From positions 62,001 through 126,000 of the forward strand of contig JAESUZ010000457.1 of NCBI GenBank assembly GCA_017311185.1: a DNA stretch of 64,000 nucleotides, in the 5' to 3' direction. The notes below the pieces were generated by a model that saw nothing but the letters and a program-made list of their open reading frames with translations, was not told the DNA's origin and did no database searches. The position numbers were made by a program, and so were the translations under genes. Positions 24,936-33,983 of the stretch are shown piece by piece; positions within the stretch are counted from its first letter, which is position 1; the number at the start of each line of letters is the position of its first letter. Origin of the DNA: Proteles cristata cristata (Eukaryota > Chordata > Mammalia > Carnivora > Hyaenidae).

Positions 24936-24985
24936 TATAGATATATAGATATAGACATAGATGTAGATATACATATAAATTCAGA
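24936..24985. repeat. (GATATA)n-like simple repeat
   Basis: Imperfect GATATA/GATATAGA units inside the L1 tail region. Confidence 0.75.
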
Positions 24986-25009
24986 TATATTAGAGTATTA
25001 TTCAGTTTT

Positions 25010-25222
25010 TTTTTTAAATGTTTTATTTATTTCTAGGGGAGAGAGAGAGACAGCGTGAGCAGGGGAGGGTCAGAGAGAGAGGGAGTCACAGACTGAAACA
25101 GGCTCCAGGCTCTGAGCTGGCAGTCAGCACAGAGCCCGACGCGGGGCTCGAACCCACGAACCGCGAGATCATGACCTAAGCGAAAGTCGGACGCTTAACC
25201 GACTAAGCCACCCAGGGGCCCT
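25010..25222 (-). mobile_element. SINEC_Fc2-type SINE inserted in L1
   Basis: GACAGCGTGAGCAGGGGAGGG, CAGACTGAAACAGGCTCC, CTGGCAGTCAGCACAGAGCC and a head ending CCACCCAGGGGCCC. Near-perfect duplication GAGTATTATTCAGTTTT (24993-25009 and 25223-25239). CpGs in GACGCGGGGCTCGAACC are kept, indicating a relatively young copy. Confidence 0.97.
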
Positions 25223-25505
25223 GAGTATTATTCAGTTTTAAAAAGAATGGATATTTTAACACCAGCTATAATATGGCTGAATCCTAAGGACATTATGCTA
25301 AGGGAAATAAGCCAGTCACAACGAGACAAACGAGACACTTAGATGTGGAACTGAGAGTAGCCTAATGCATAGCAACAGAAAGTGGGATGTGGTTTCAAGG
25401 AGCTGGGGAGTTCAAGGAATACAGAGTTTCAGTTTTAGAAGGTGAAGAGAGTTCTGTGGATGGATGGTGGTGATTGGTTGTAAAGCAATTTGAATGTTCT
25501 TTTCT

Positions 25506-25627
25506 TTTTTTTTTTTTTTTAAAGATCTTTTACTTTTTTAGTAATCTCTATACCCAATGTGGGGCTCGAACTCACACCCCAAGATCAAGAGTCATGTTCT
25601 CCACAGACTGAGTCAGCCAGGTGCCCC
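25506..25627 (-). mobile_element. Short, older tRNA-type SINE inserted in L1
   Basis: AAAGATCTTTTACTTTTTTAG tail, TAATCTCTATACCCAATG and GGGGCTCGAACTCACACCCC, reversed head ending CAGCCAGGTGCCCC. No GA-rich segment. Duplication GCAATTTGAATGTTCTT / GCAATATGAATGTTCTT. Confidence 0.9.
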
Positions 25628-25820
25628 AGCAATATGAATGTTCTTAATGCCACTGAACCATATGCTTAAAAGTGGTTAAAATGGTAAATTTTGTTTTATT
25701 TTACCACTATTAAAAGTAATTTTAAAAAGAGAAAATCTATCACCAATCATTTATTTGAAATTCTTTCTTAATAAAAGATGAGAATATGGTAGTCCACCAG
25801 CAATAGGACTTTACAAATAG

Positions 25821-26007
25821 GGCTGTCTGGGTGGCTCAGTCGGTTGAGCATCCGACTCTTGATTTTGGCTCAGGTCATGATCCCAGGATAATGGGATTGA
25901 GCCCCTCATCAGGCTCTGCACTGAGCATGGAGACTGCTTAAGAGTCTCTTCCTCTACCCCTCTCCCACACTCCTGCACACACACGTTCTCTCTCTCTAAA
26001 ATAAAAT
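25821..26007 (+). mobile_element. SINEC-type SINE
   Basis: GGCTGTCTGGGTGGCTCAG head, GGATTGAGCCCC B box, CTAAAATAAAATTTAC tail. Duplication TTTACAAATA on both sides. Confidence 0.93.
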
Positions 26008-26404
26008 TTACAAATAAAAGATGGCAGGGGGACATTCCCTCCATGACCTTCCCCTCACACCTCTGCCTTCTTCCCACGCCTCTTTTCCTATGTCACCAAC
26101 TAGCTGCAAAGAAATTGCTGCTAGAATTTAGGATACAGAAAGGAAGAGACTTGAGAATGCCTGGTAAAGTCTTTAATGAACTATAAATATCACAGAAATA
26201 CTTGTTACTGTTAGTATTTCTATTTCAGAGGGCAACTGTAACACCAGATTTCCCAGGTATTTCTCTACAGCTGGGGCAGAAGCAGAGCTGGAGGCTTGGA
26301 GAACAGGTGGAGGGTGGGTCCCTGCACACAGAGCTCCAGTCACCTAAACAGTGGTGGGTCACATGACACAGATAGCCCTTAGAAGGCTGACTTGTCTCAC
26401 AAAG
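26008..26404. other. Short unique stretch
   Basis: No feature recognised; the small reverse frame 26225-26410 runs into the LTR. Confidence 0.4.
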
Positions 26405-27072
26405 TACCAACTGAGTGGCTCAGAACAACAGAAATTAATTACCTCATAGTTCTGGAGGCCAGAAGTCCGAATCCAGGCTCCTGCAGGACCCCTCTGAAGG
26501 CCCCATGGAAGGAACTGTTCCTTCCTTGCCTCTCCCAGCTGCTGCCTCGGGCATTGCTTGGCCTGTAGACCTGGGACTCCAGTCTCTGACCCTCACAGAG
26601 CCTTCCCCAAATGTGTCTTCAGGATGCCCTCCCCACTTGCATGTCTCTCTCCAGATTCCCCCCGCTTTTAAAAAAATTTTTTTTAATGTTTGTTTATTTT
26701 TGAGAAACAGAGAGAGACAAAGCATGAGTAGGGGAGGGGCAGAGAGAGGAGACACAGAGTCGGAAGCAGGCTCCAGGCTCCGAGCTGTCAGCACATAGCC
26801 TGATGCAGGGCTCAAATCCATGAACCATGAGATCACGACCTGAGCTGAAGTCAGACACTTAACCAACCGAGCCACCCAGGTACCCCCCAGATTTCCCCTT
26901 TTTATAAGAACACCAGTCATCAGATGAGCGACCCCCTCATGACTTCATCTTCTTGACTGACTCTGCACAGGCCCCATTTCCAAATATGGGCACATCTGCA
27001 GTACTGGGGATTAGGACTCCCACAGGTCTTTTCGGTGGGGTGGGAGGGGGACATCATTCAACCCATAATGGG
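26405..27072 (-). mobile_element. MaLR-like LTR (MLT1 type), antisense, split by a SINE
   Basis: On the plus strand it reads CAACTGAGTGGCTCAGAACA, CATAGTTCTGGAGGCCAGAA, then after the SINE TTATAAGAACACCAGTCATC, CATTTCCAAATATGGGCAC and ATTCAACCCATAATGGG. This is the reverse complement of an MLT1-like LTR, a non-coding remnant of a MaLR endogenous retrovirus-like element. Its right-hand part closely resembles 28577-28815 in opposite orientation. Confidence 0.8.
26664..26886 (-). mobile_element. SINEC-type SINE inserted in the LTR
   Basis: TTTTAATGTTTGTTTATTTT tail, AGAGAGAGACAAAGCATGAG tract, CAGGCTCCAGGCTCCGAGC and head ending GAGCCACCCAGGTACCCC. Duplication CCAGATTCCCCC (26651-26662) and CCAGATTTCCCC (26887-26898). 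Confidence 0.96.
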
Positions 27073-28146
27073 GTGTAAAGAGACTGATCATATATCAGTG
27101 ACCAAGGCACACAATCAGAAGAAGCACACTCAGCAGTAAATCGTTAAGGGCACAATCAGAGTGCCTATCTGATAGGAATGGCCTGTCTGATGCCCTGTTG
27201 TGCCAGGGCACGGAGCCCTGAGCACCCTCCCAGGAGTGGGTGAATGCCAAACATGGTCGCAGATGGCTTAAAGACATGAGCAGGCAGACTGGGTGGTTCT
27301 TGACCATTGATTTGGAGATGCACTGTCCATTCAGCCTCTGTGGCTGGTGTCAGTGATCTTCCAATGGCCCTGAGAAGTGCTGGGACCTCCAGAGGGGTGG
27401 GTGCTAAATGAACCATGTCTTTGCCCCCTGCTAGTCTGGGGTGTGCTAGAGGCCAGAGGACTGTATTTGGGAGATGAATAATAGAACCTCAAAATTCCTA
27501 ATGATACAGTGATTGTGATCACAGCCACTGTAAAAAATAACATCATGGAGAGGGTAAAAATAAAATAATGAAATTACTTTCTGGAGGCATTTTCAATCCC
27601 TTCACGTGCCACAGAGGCAGAAGACAAGGGGGGAAATCACAGCTCTTCCTGACTCAACACCTCTCTCCCATCTTCTGCAATCTGTGGCTCTACTTGCCTC
27701 GCTTCTCTAGTTTCAAAAATATTGCTTTTATCACTTGCTTCTCCAAGAAAAATACACTGTGCCCAGCCCACATTCCTATCTGACTTTCTTTGGAAATAGA
27801 AGTCAGGGTTGGTTCCGCAGAGCACCGTGTGTTGCTCTGAGGCCCTGTCCTCTCCAGCCACCCCCAGGCTCCCTTTCCTGCTTCAGTGAATGACCCTGGG
27901 TGCTGGGCTCAGGAAGGGAGAACTGACACTTGAGTTGGCTTAGATGCATTATGTAAGCTGAGTTCAGGAACTTGAGCTTTGCCTTTACCAATTCTCTGCG
28001 AGAAAAAAAGAGGGGAACCTGCAAAGGTCTCCAAATCCTATCTGTGTGTGAGAGTAGTTATTCCACAGACAGAACCCCAGGATTAGAACAAAGGAACCCC
28101 AAAGGTCACAGAGGCAGGTGCTGGTCAGCAGAAAGCAAGGGCATGA
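27073..28146. other. Spacer between the inverted LTR pieces; no gene recognised
   Basis: Unique-looking; overlapping frames on both strands (27165-27861) lack domains. It forms the loop of the inverted-repeat structure described under findings. Confidence 0.5.
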
Positions 28147-28158
28147 CTGTGAGATTTA

Positions 28159-28393
28159 TTTATTTTTTATTTTTTTAATTTTTTTAAATGTTTTATTTAT
28201 TTCTAGGAGAGAGAGAGAGAGACAGCGTGAGCAGGGGAGGGTCAGAGAGAGAGGGAGTCACAGACTGAAACAGGCTCCAGGCTCTGAGCTGGCAGTCAGC
28301 ACAGAGCCTGATGTGGGGCTCGAAACCACGAACCGCGGGATCATGACCTAAGCGAAAGTCGGATGCTTAACCGACTAAGCCACCCAGGAGCCC
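28159..28393 (-). mobile_element. SINEC_Fc2-type SINE
   Basis: ATTTATTTCTAGGAGAGAG tail junction, GACAGCGTGAGCAGGGGAGGG, CAGACTGAAACAGGCTCC and GCTGGCAGTCAGCACAGAGC, head ending CCACCCAGGAGCCCC. Duplication CTGTGAGATTTA / CTGTGAGTTTTA. Shares the unusual CAGACTGAAAC (instead of CAGACTCTGAAAC) with the copy at 25.0 kb. Confidence 0.97.
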
Positions 28394-28576
28394 CTGTGAG
28401 TTTTAGATAAAGCGAAATTTCTTCCTTTTTAATTATATTGATTATTATAGAATATATTTTATTATTGTATTTTTACCCACCCCATGATGTTATTTTTTAC
28501 AGTGACTGTGATTGCAATCACTTTATCATTACAAATTTTGTGTGCATTGCTCACAATTCCAATTTGATCTTTTTAT

Positions 28577-28871
28577 ATAAAAAGGGGAAATCTGGACAGA
28601 GACATGTGAGTGGGGAAGACAGATGGGGGAAGGCCCTGTGAGGATCAGAGACTGGAGTCCCAGGTCTACAGGCCAAACAATGCCTGAGGCAGCAGCTGGG
28701 AGAGGCAAGGAAGGAACAGTTCCTTCCATGGGGCCTTCAGAGGGAGTGTGGTCCTGCAGGCGCCTCGATTTGGACTTCTGGCCTCCAGAACTATGAGGCA
28801 GTTAATTTATGTTGTTCTGAGTCACTCAGTTTGTAGCACATTGTTAGGGCAGTCCTAGGAAACTAATACAC
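28577..28871 (+). mobile_element. MaLR-like LTR (MLT1 type), 3' part, sense
   Basis: Runs from GGGGAAATCTGGACAGAGAC to CCTAGGAAACTAATACA, the LTR 3' end. Contains CTTCTGGCCTCCAGAACTAT and TTGTTCTGAGTCACTCAG. The first 160 bases are nearly the reverse complement of 26460-26660. Confidence 0.85.
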
Positions 28872-28911
28872 CTTCATATTTCTGCATGGAGATACCTAGA
28901 AAGATATCACA

Positions 28912-29110
28912 GGGTAGTCGCTAAGAGCTTAGATCCTGGTGTTTGATAGACCTAATTTGAACTGTGGCTCTTCCACTTCATGCTTTGTGACCACAGATTA
29001 GTTACTAAACCTCTCTGTGCCTCAGTTTCTACAATATGAAAAAAGTGGAAAATGAAACTATTTCATGGATACCAGAGTATGATGCATGAGGTGATCAGCT
29101 AACAGCCTTG
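28912..29110 (-). mobile_element. MIR SINE, antisense
   Basis: AGAGCTTAGATCCTGGTGTT, TTTGAACTGTGGCTCTTCCA, GTGCCTCAGTTTCTACAATA and AATGAAACTATTTCATGG follow the antisense MIR order. Confidence 0.85.
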
Positions 29111-29364
29111 ACAAGATTCTGATATGAGGTCAGAAAGTATGAGCTGAGCACAGAGCTGCCACATGGGGAGCACCTGGTACCCTCAGCTGATATGATTATT
29201 AACAGGGACCTTGGAGTCTGTCATTGGAAGTTTATATTTCATGCAACATGAGCTCTGTGTGGCTCCAGGGCTGGCTCTGGGGTGCATGGCTTGTGTAGCC
29301 ACATGGGCCCTGTGTTCACAAGGGCACCACTCTTATTCTAATGCTCTGCTGACACCACCTTGAA
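29111..29364. other. Short unique stretch
   Basis: No feature recognised. Confidence 0.4.
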
Positions 29365-29378
29365 ATTATTAATTTTTT

Positions 29379-29566
29379 TTGAAAGAGAAAGTATGTGAGC
29401 AGAGGGAGGGGCTGAGACAGACAGACAGACAGAGAATCCCAAGCAGGCTCCATGCCACCAGCACAGAGCCTGATGCGGGACTCGGTCTCATGAACAGAAT
29501 GGAGACATCATGACCTGAGCTGAAATCAAGATGGATGCTCAACTGACTGAGCCACCCTGCCATCCC
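29379..29566 (-). mobile_element. SINEC-type SINE, older form
   Basis: GAAAGAGAAAGTATGTGAGC, a (CAGA)n run at 29426-29437, CCATGCCACCAGCACAGAGC and a head ending GCCACCCTGCCATCCC. Duplication ATTATTAATTTTTT / ATAATTAATTTTTT. Confidence 0.93.
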
Positions 29567-29580
29567 ATAATTAATTTTTT

Positions 29581-30120
29581 AACAAGGGGCTCCCATTTTC
29601 ATTTGCACTGAGCCCACAAATTTGCACTGAGCGAGATTCTGCCTCACTCCACCAGCCATGCACATGGGTTGAAAAATCTATCTGTAACCAGAAATTTGCA
29701 AGAGCAATTTCTCTTCAGAAGTTAAGGGACTCTCAGGAATTTGAACCCTTTGCTAGCTTCCGAGCATTACTGACCTCCAGTGCCATCCGTCAGATGTGGG
29801 TTATATTTAAATTTTCAAATTTGTCTCAAACCTAATTTGAATATGATAGGTACTTTTAAAAAATCTCCCTAGCAGAATGTTTTCCCGGGGTCTGGGGAAA
29901 GGGATAAAGAGGAAGGACTTCCATAGCCCATTTCCCTCCTGATTCTTGGGTATGAGCCCTGAGGCCCTGCACGGTGTAACTGAGTATGAAACGTGCCCTG
30001 CAAGTACTTGTGAAGGCTTCCTGAGAACAAGGCACACTTTTATTTTCAGCCCAAAGGGAGATTTTGGCCTCTTTAGCCATGCTGCCCAAGCCTTCAGGCA
30101 TCTCTCTCCTTAAATGTTGC
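29581..30120. other. Stretch without recognised gene
   Basis: Unique-looking; overlapping reverse frames (29807-30122) have no domain. Confidence 0.45.
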
Positions 30121-32565
30121 ATTCAACAAATATTTATTAAGAATATACCAGTGCTACTCCAGGTGCTGAGGAGGCAACATGGGACGAAAGAGACAAAATT
30201 TGAATTTCCTGATTTATATCAGGGAAAAATAAAAGCTTGATGAAAAATAAAGCAGGGCATGGGGGTGCAGTGGGTCAGGAGGGTGCAACTGAGGTTCGCT
30301 ATTTTATAGAGGGTGGTCAGGACTGGCTTCTCTCAAGACATTTGGGGGAGACCAAAAGGAAGTGAGGGGCGGGTCACATGGGTGTGTGGAAGGAACTTCC
30401 CCAGCCAAGCAAGAGCCAGTGTGGAGGCACAGACGGCTGCAGACCTGCTTGCTAAAGCATGGATGCTGGTGTGGCTGGATCAGCGAGAGGCAGACGGGTG
30501 AGCCTGGTAAGGAAAGCCATGGCTCAGGGGGACTGACAGGTTGTGAAGAACACTGTGGATTTTATTCTGAATGAGATGGGAACTGGAGGGAAAGGAAAGG
30601 TTCTGATGGCTGTGAACTTGTTAATAAAACATGGCCAGAAGGCAAGAACAAAACAAAGAGATCAGTTAGTTGGATACTGCAAGATTCCAGGTGGGAGATG
30701 ACAGGGACCTGGAGGTGGCAGGAGTGGGATGGTGAGAGGCCATCAGATAGGGACCTATTTTGAAGGCAAGGCTGACAACATTGCTGATGGACTGGATGTG
30801 GGGCATCAGCAGGGGGTTGAGGGAGTCCAAGGTGCTGAGCCTGAAAACCTGGAAGAATAGTGCCATTTGCTGAGATGGGGAAATGATGGGGAGCAGGACA
30901 GGGAGCCTGTCTGAGACATGTTCAGTCTGTAATGGCTAAGAGACAACCAAGTAGAGATATCAGCAAGGTCACTGGATAGGCAGCAGAGGCTGCCATTCAG
31001 GGAGGGGTCTGATTTGGAGACCATTTGCACACAGTAGGTATTTAAAATTTTTTTTTAATGTTTTATTTATTTTTAGGAGAGAGAGAGACAGCGTGAGCAG
31101 GGGAGGGTCAGAGAGAGAGGGAGTGACAGACTCTGAAACAGGCTCAGGCTCTGAGCTGGCAGTCAGCACAGAGCCCGACGCGGGGCTCGAACCCACGAAC
31201 TGCGAGATCATGACCTAAGCAAAAGTCGGACGCTTAACCGACTAAGCCACCCAGGCGCCCCATCACACAGTAGGTATTTAAAGCAGTGGGGCTGGATGAG
31301 GTCACCTAGCACAGGTATCAGTAAGGACGAGAAGAGGTCCAGGGACAGAGTCAGGCACACTGATGTTTAGGGATCGAGGAAATGAGAAGAGGCTAGCAAA
31401 AGAGGCTGAGAAGGAGACCCCAATGAAATATGAGAAAAAAGAGAAGATATGGTCTTCATAGTCAAGTATTTGTAAGAAGGAAGGACAGGGACCTGTGTCA
31501 AATGCTGATGGATAATCGAAGGAGAAAAGGACCAAAAACTGACCTGGAGGTCATGGGAGACCTCGACAAGATCAGTTCAGTGGGCAATCTGTTGATGGGA
31601 GTGAATGTAGGAAAGAATGCAAGGCTCTGTTGTAAAGCCAAGTTTAGGAGGCAGGAGCTAGTAGTGGATGTGGGATCAACGTAGGTACTCCAAAGATGGG
31701 CAGGATATTTGAGCCTGGGTGGAAATGACCCAAGACAGGGGAAGGGGGAGACCTGGTGATCCAGGGCAGAGAGGGGACAACTGCTGGAGGAAATGTCCTT
31801 GAGTATGTGAGAGAAGTCAAATCTACCGTACAAGCAGGGGGTGGACCCCACAGAGGAGCACAGATGTTTTATGCTTTGTGGCAGAGGTGGGGCAGCACAT
31901 GTGGGTACAGGTACAGGTCTGATGGTAGTTTTAAGCTGGGAGTGATGGAAGTTCTGACTAATTTTAGTTTCTCAGTGAAATAAGAAGTAGAGTCATCAAC
32001 TGAGAGTGAGGAAGGTGTGGGAGGTTTGAGAAGGGAGGAATCTGAGTGAAATAATCCAAGACATCTTTTTTGAAAACCTATTAGTGGGTTGTGAAATTGA
32101 TTTCAAAAGTTGGCATTGGCACATTTTAAGTAAATGAAACAGGACAGGATCAGAGGGGAAAGGAAATATCATAGTAAGTGTTAGTTCCCCAATCTTTATT
32201 TCATTCCTATATATATGGATGTGATCTTTTTCTTTTAAAGCTTGTCAAAGACTGATTAGAGCAAGAGTGGATGGGTTAGCAAAAACAAAGCAGGCACAGA
32301 ATAGGGAAGGTGTGGCTCAAGGTTGAGTTTAGTCAAGGGAGTCACCTGAGAGAGGCAGGCAAGACAGTTATGCAAAGGAAGGGTTCTAATCTCAGACCCT
32401 GGAATCCCCACTGGGAGGGAGACAGATGCAGACATGAGGCAGATGAAGGACACTGACCAGGGTGCATAGTGAGTCAATTGTAGAGCATGGTAGTGGATGA
32501 GCCAAAGTAACTCTACAAGAAAAACACGATTTCTTAATTCCTCGTCAAGACTGAGAGCAAGGCAA
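30121..32565 (-). mobile_element. Long ancient L2-age repeat, antisense, split by a SINE
   Basis: Opens with CAACAAATATTTATTAAG and AGTGCTACTCCAGGTGCTGAGG, the antisense pattern of the common L2-type 3' terminus. It then continues for about 2 kb with the collinear blocks I know from this repeat: GAGGGTGGTCAGGACTGG, TTCTGAATGAGATGGGAACTGG, CATTTGCTGAGATGGGGAAA, GTGTCAAATGCTGATGGATA, GGAAATGTCCTTGAGTATG and AATAAGAAGTAGAGTCATCAAC. No intact frame. Family assignment (L2 or another LINE of the same age) is from memory of the terminus, so it is moderate. Confidence 0.6.
31047..31263 (-). mobile_element. SINEC_Fc2-type SINE, young copy
   Basis: Full-length form with GACAGCGTGAGCAGGGGAGGG, intact GACGCGGGGCTCGAACCC and a head ending CCACCCAGGCGCCCC. 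The 19-base target-site duplication is perfect: CACACAGTAGGTATTTAAA at 31028-31046 and 31264-31282. Together these features suggest a recent insertion into the L2-age repeat. Confidence 0.98.
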
Positions 32566-32633
32566 ATATCATAGTGTTAGTTCCCCAATCTTTATTTCAT
32601 TCCTATATATATGGATGTGATCTTTTTCTTTTA
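32164..32633. repeat. Direct duplication of a ~60-75 bp block, 399 bp apart
   Basis: Block TGTTAGTTCCCCAATCTTTA...TTTTTCTTTTA occurs at 32178-32236 and again at 32575-32633, identical over about 59 bases. A further leading AAATATCATAG is shared, with a 4-base TAAG indel. Described further in findings. Confidence 0.95.
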
Positions 32634-33003
32634 CCAATGTTCACTTACAGAGATTTCCTGTTGAATGCCTTATCATAAAATGCTTTATCAGTTAGAGAGC
32701 GCTCTCCTGGTGTCAGTGCTGGGCTTTTGGTATGATATGTAAAAATGTTTGAAGTCAAATGGTATCATATTTTGGTCAGTTTTTACAGCATTCCGCAAAA
32801 GGAAATTTCTCTCAAATGCAGTTTTGTTGAATTAAATAATACTCCATCATCCCATTGTAAGGTACCTTCAGTTCAATCAACCTCCAACAATTATTTTGCT
32901 ATGTTTATCAATTATTAATTCTCCTTCTGGAATGATATTTATTTTATAAAAGTATCATAATCCTTGAGAACTATGAAGTCGTGTTTTGCTTTTGTTTGTT
33001 GTC
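32634..33003. other. Short unique stretch
   Basis: AT-rich, no feature recognised. Confidence 0.45.
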
Positions 33004-33009
33004 TTTTCT

Positions 33010-33071
<62 letters not shown>

Positions 33072-33085
33072 TTTTTCTTTCTTTC
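33004..33085. repeat. (CTTT)n microsatellite from a SINE tail
   Basis: About 18 CTTT units, then imperfect ones, leading straight into the reversed SINE body. It is the A-rich (AAAG)n tail of the adjacent minus-strand SINE, expanded. It produces false frames of FLSF repeats. Confidence 0.95.
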
Positions 33086-33238
33086 GAGAGGCAGAGGGAG
33101 AGGGAGAGAGAGTGTCCCAAATAGGCTCCATGCCCAGTGCAGAGCCTAATTCAGAGCTCAATCTCATGGCCATGAGATCATAACCTATACCAAAACCAAG
33201 AGTCAGATGCCCAACCAACCGAATCACCCAGGCACCCC
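33086..33238 (-). mobile_element. SINEC-type SINE with expanded tail
   Basis: GAGAGGCAGAGGGAGAGG, CCATGCCCAGTGCAGAGCC, CCATGAGATCATAACC and head ending ATCACCCAGGCACCCC. Diverged older copy, directly followed by another SINE. Confidence 0.93.
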
Positions 33239-33254
33239 TAAAGCCTTGCTTCTT

Positions 33255-33475
33255 TTTTTTTAATATATTTTTTTATTTATTTCTAGAGAGAGAGAGAGAC
33301 AGCATGAGCAGGGGAGGGTCAGAGAGAGAGGGAGTTACAGACTCTGAAACAGGCTCCAGGCTCTGAGCTGGCAGTCAGCGCAGAGCCCGACGCGGGGCTC
33401 GAACCCAAGAACCGCGAGATCATGACCTGAGCGAAAGTCGGACGCTTAACCGACTAAGCCACCCAGGCGCTCCCC
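33255..33475 (-). mobile_element. SINEC_Fc2-type SINE, young copy
   Basis: GACAGCATGAGCAGGGGAGGG, GCTGGCAGTCAGCGCAGAGC, GACGCGGGGCTCGAACCC, head ending CCACCCAGGCGCTCCCC. Perfect duplication TAAAGCCTTGCTTCTT (33239-33254 and 33476-33491), whose left copy abuts the preceding SINE. Confidence 0.97.
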
Positions 33476-33787
33476 TAAAGCCTTGCTTCTTATGCCAGAC
33501 CCCTTTCCTCTCTGGAAGAATTGAAGACAGCTTTCCCTGAAGTCTTTCGCACCTTCACTACATAGTCTTTCATGGGATATATAAAGAATCCCTCCATATT
33601 AAAGACCAACTTAAGAGCCAGGAGTTTAAATGGATTCATGGTAAAATAATAGCTAAAATGTTACATTTTTGTGCTATTCATTTTCTTTCCTTCTTACAGC
33701 TAATCATATTTTTCCTCTTGCGATTACAATTTTAATGGTTTCCTGATTCTTACACTAAATGAAAAATGTCTTAGGAAAACTAAAAGA

Positions 33788-33983
33788 CAGACACCTGAGT
33801 GGATCAGTTAAGCAACTGACTCTAGGTCACATTCTCACATTCATGAGATCTAGCCCCAGTCTGGCTCTGCACTGGGTATGGAGACTGCTTAGGATTCTCC
33901 CCGTCTCTGTCTGCCTTCCCCCATTCAAGCTCTCTCTCTCTCTTTCTAACTAAATAAACTTAAAAAAAGAAAAAAACAAAAAG
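33788..33983 (+). mobile_element. SINEC-type SINE, diverged
   Basis: ACACCTGAGTGGATCAGTTAAG head with a small deletion, GGCTCTGCACTGGGTATGG, CTCTCTCTCTCTTTC and an A-rich tail. Confidence 0.88.

Larger units (their letters stand above)
23457..25735 (+). mobile_element. L1 LINE, 5'-truncated, split by four SINEs
   Basis: Starts inside ORF2: 23457-23654 encodes PDFKTHYKATVIKTVSYWHK and the CTD stretch ending NKGAKTIQWAKDSLFNK. After that come the L1 blocks AAATCAAAACCATGAGGAGA, ATTATTTACAATAGCC, GATGAATGGATAAATAAAATG, and a 3'UTR ending TTTTACCACTATTAAAAG. Four SINEs (23931, 24431, 25010, 25506) break it. Stops between frames show it is inactive. The 3'UTR differs from the L1 copies at 7.6 and 10.3 kb, so this is another, older L1 subfamily. 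Confidence 0.92.
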
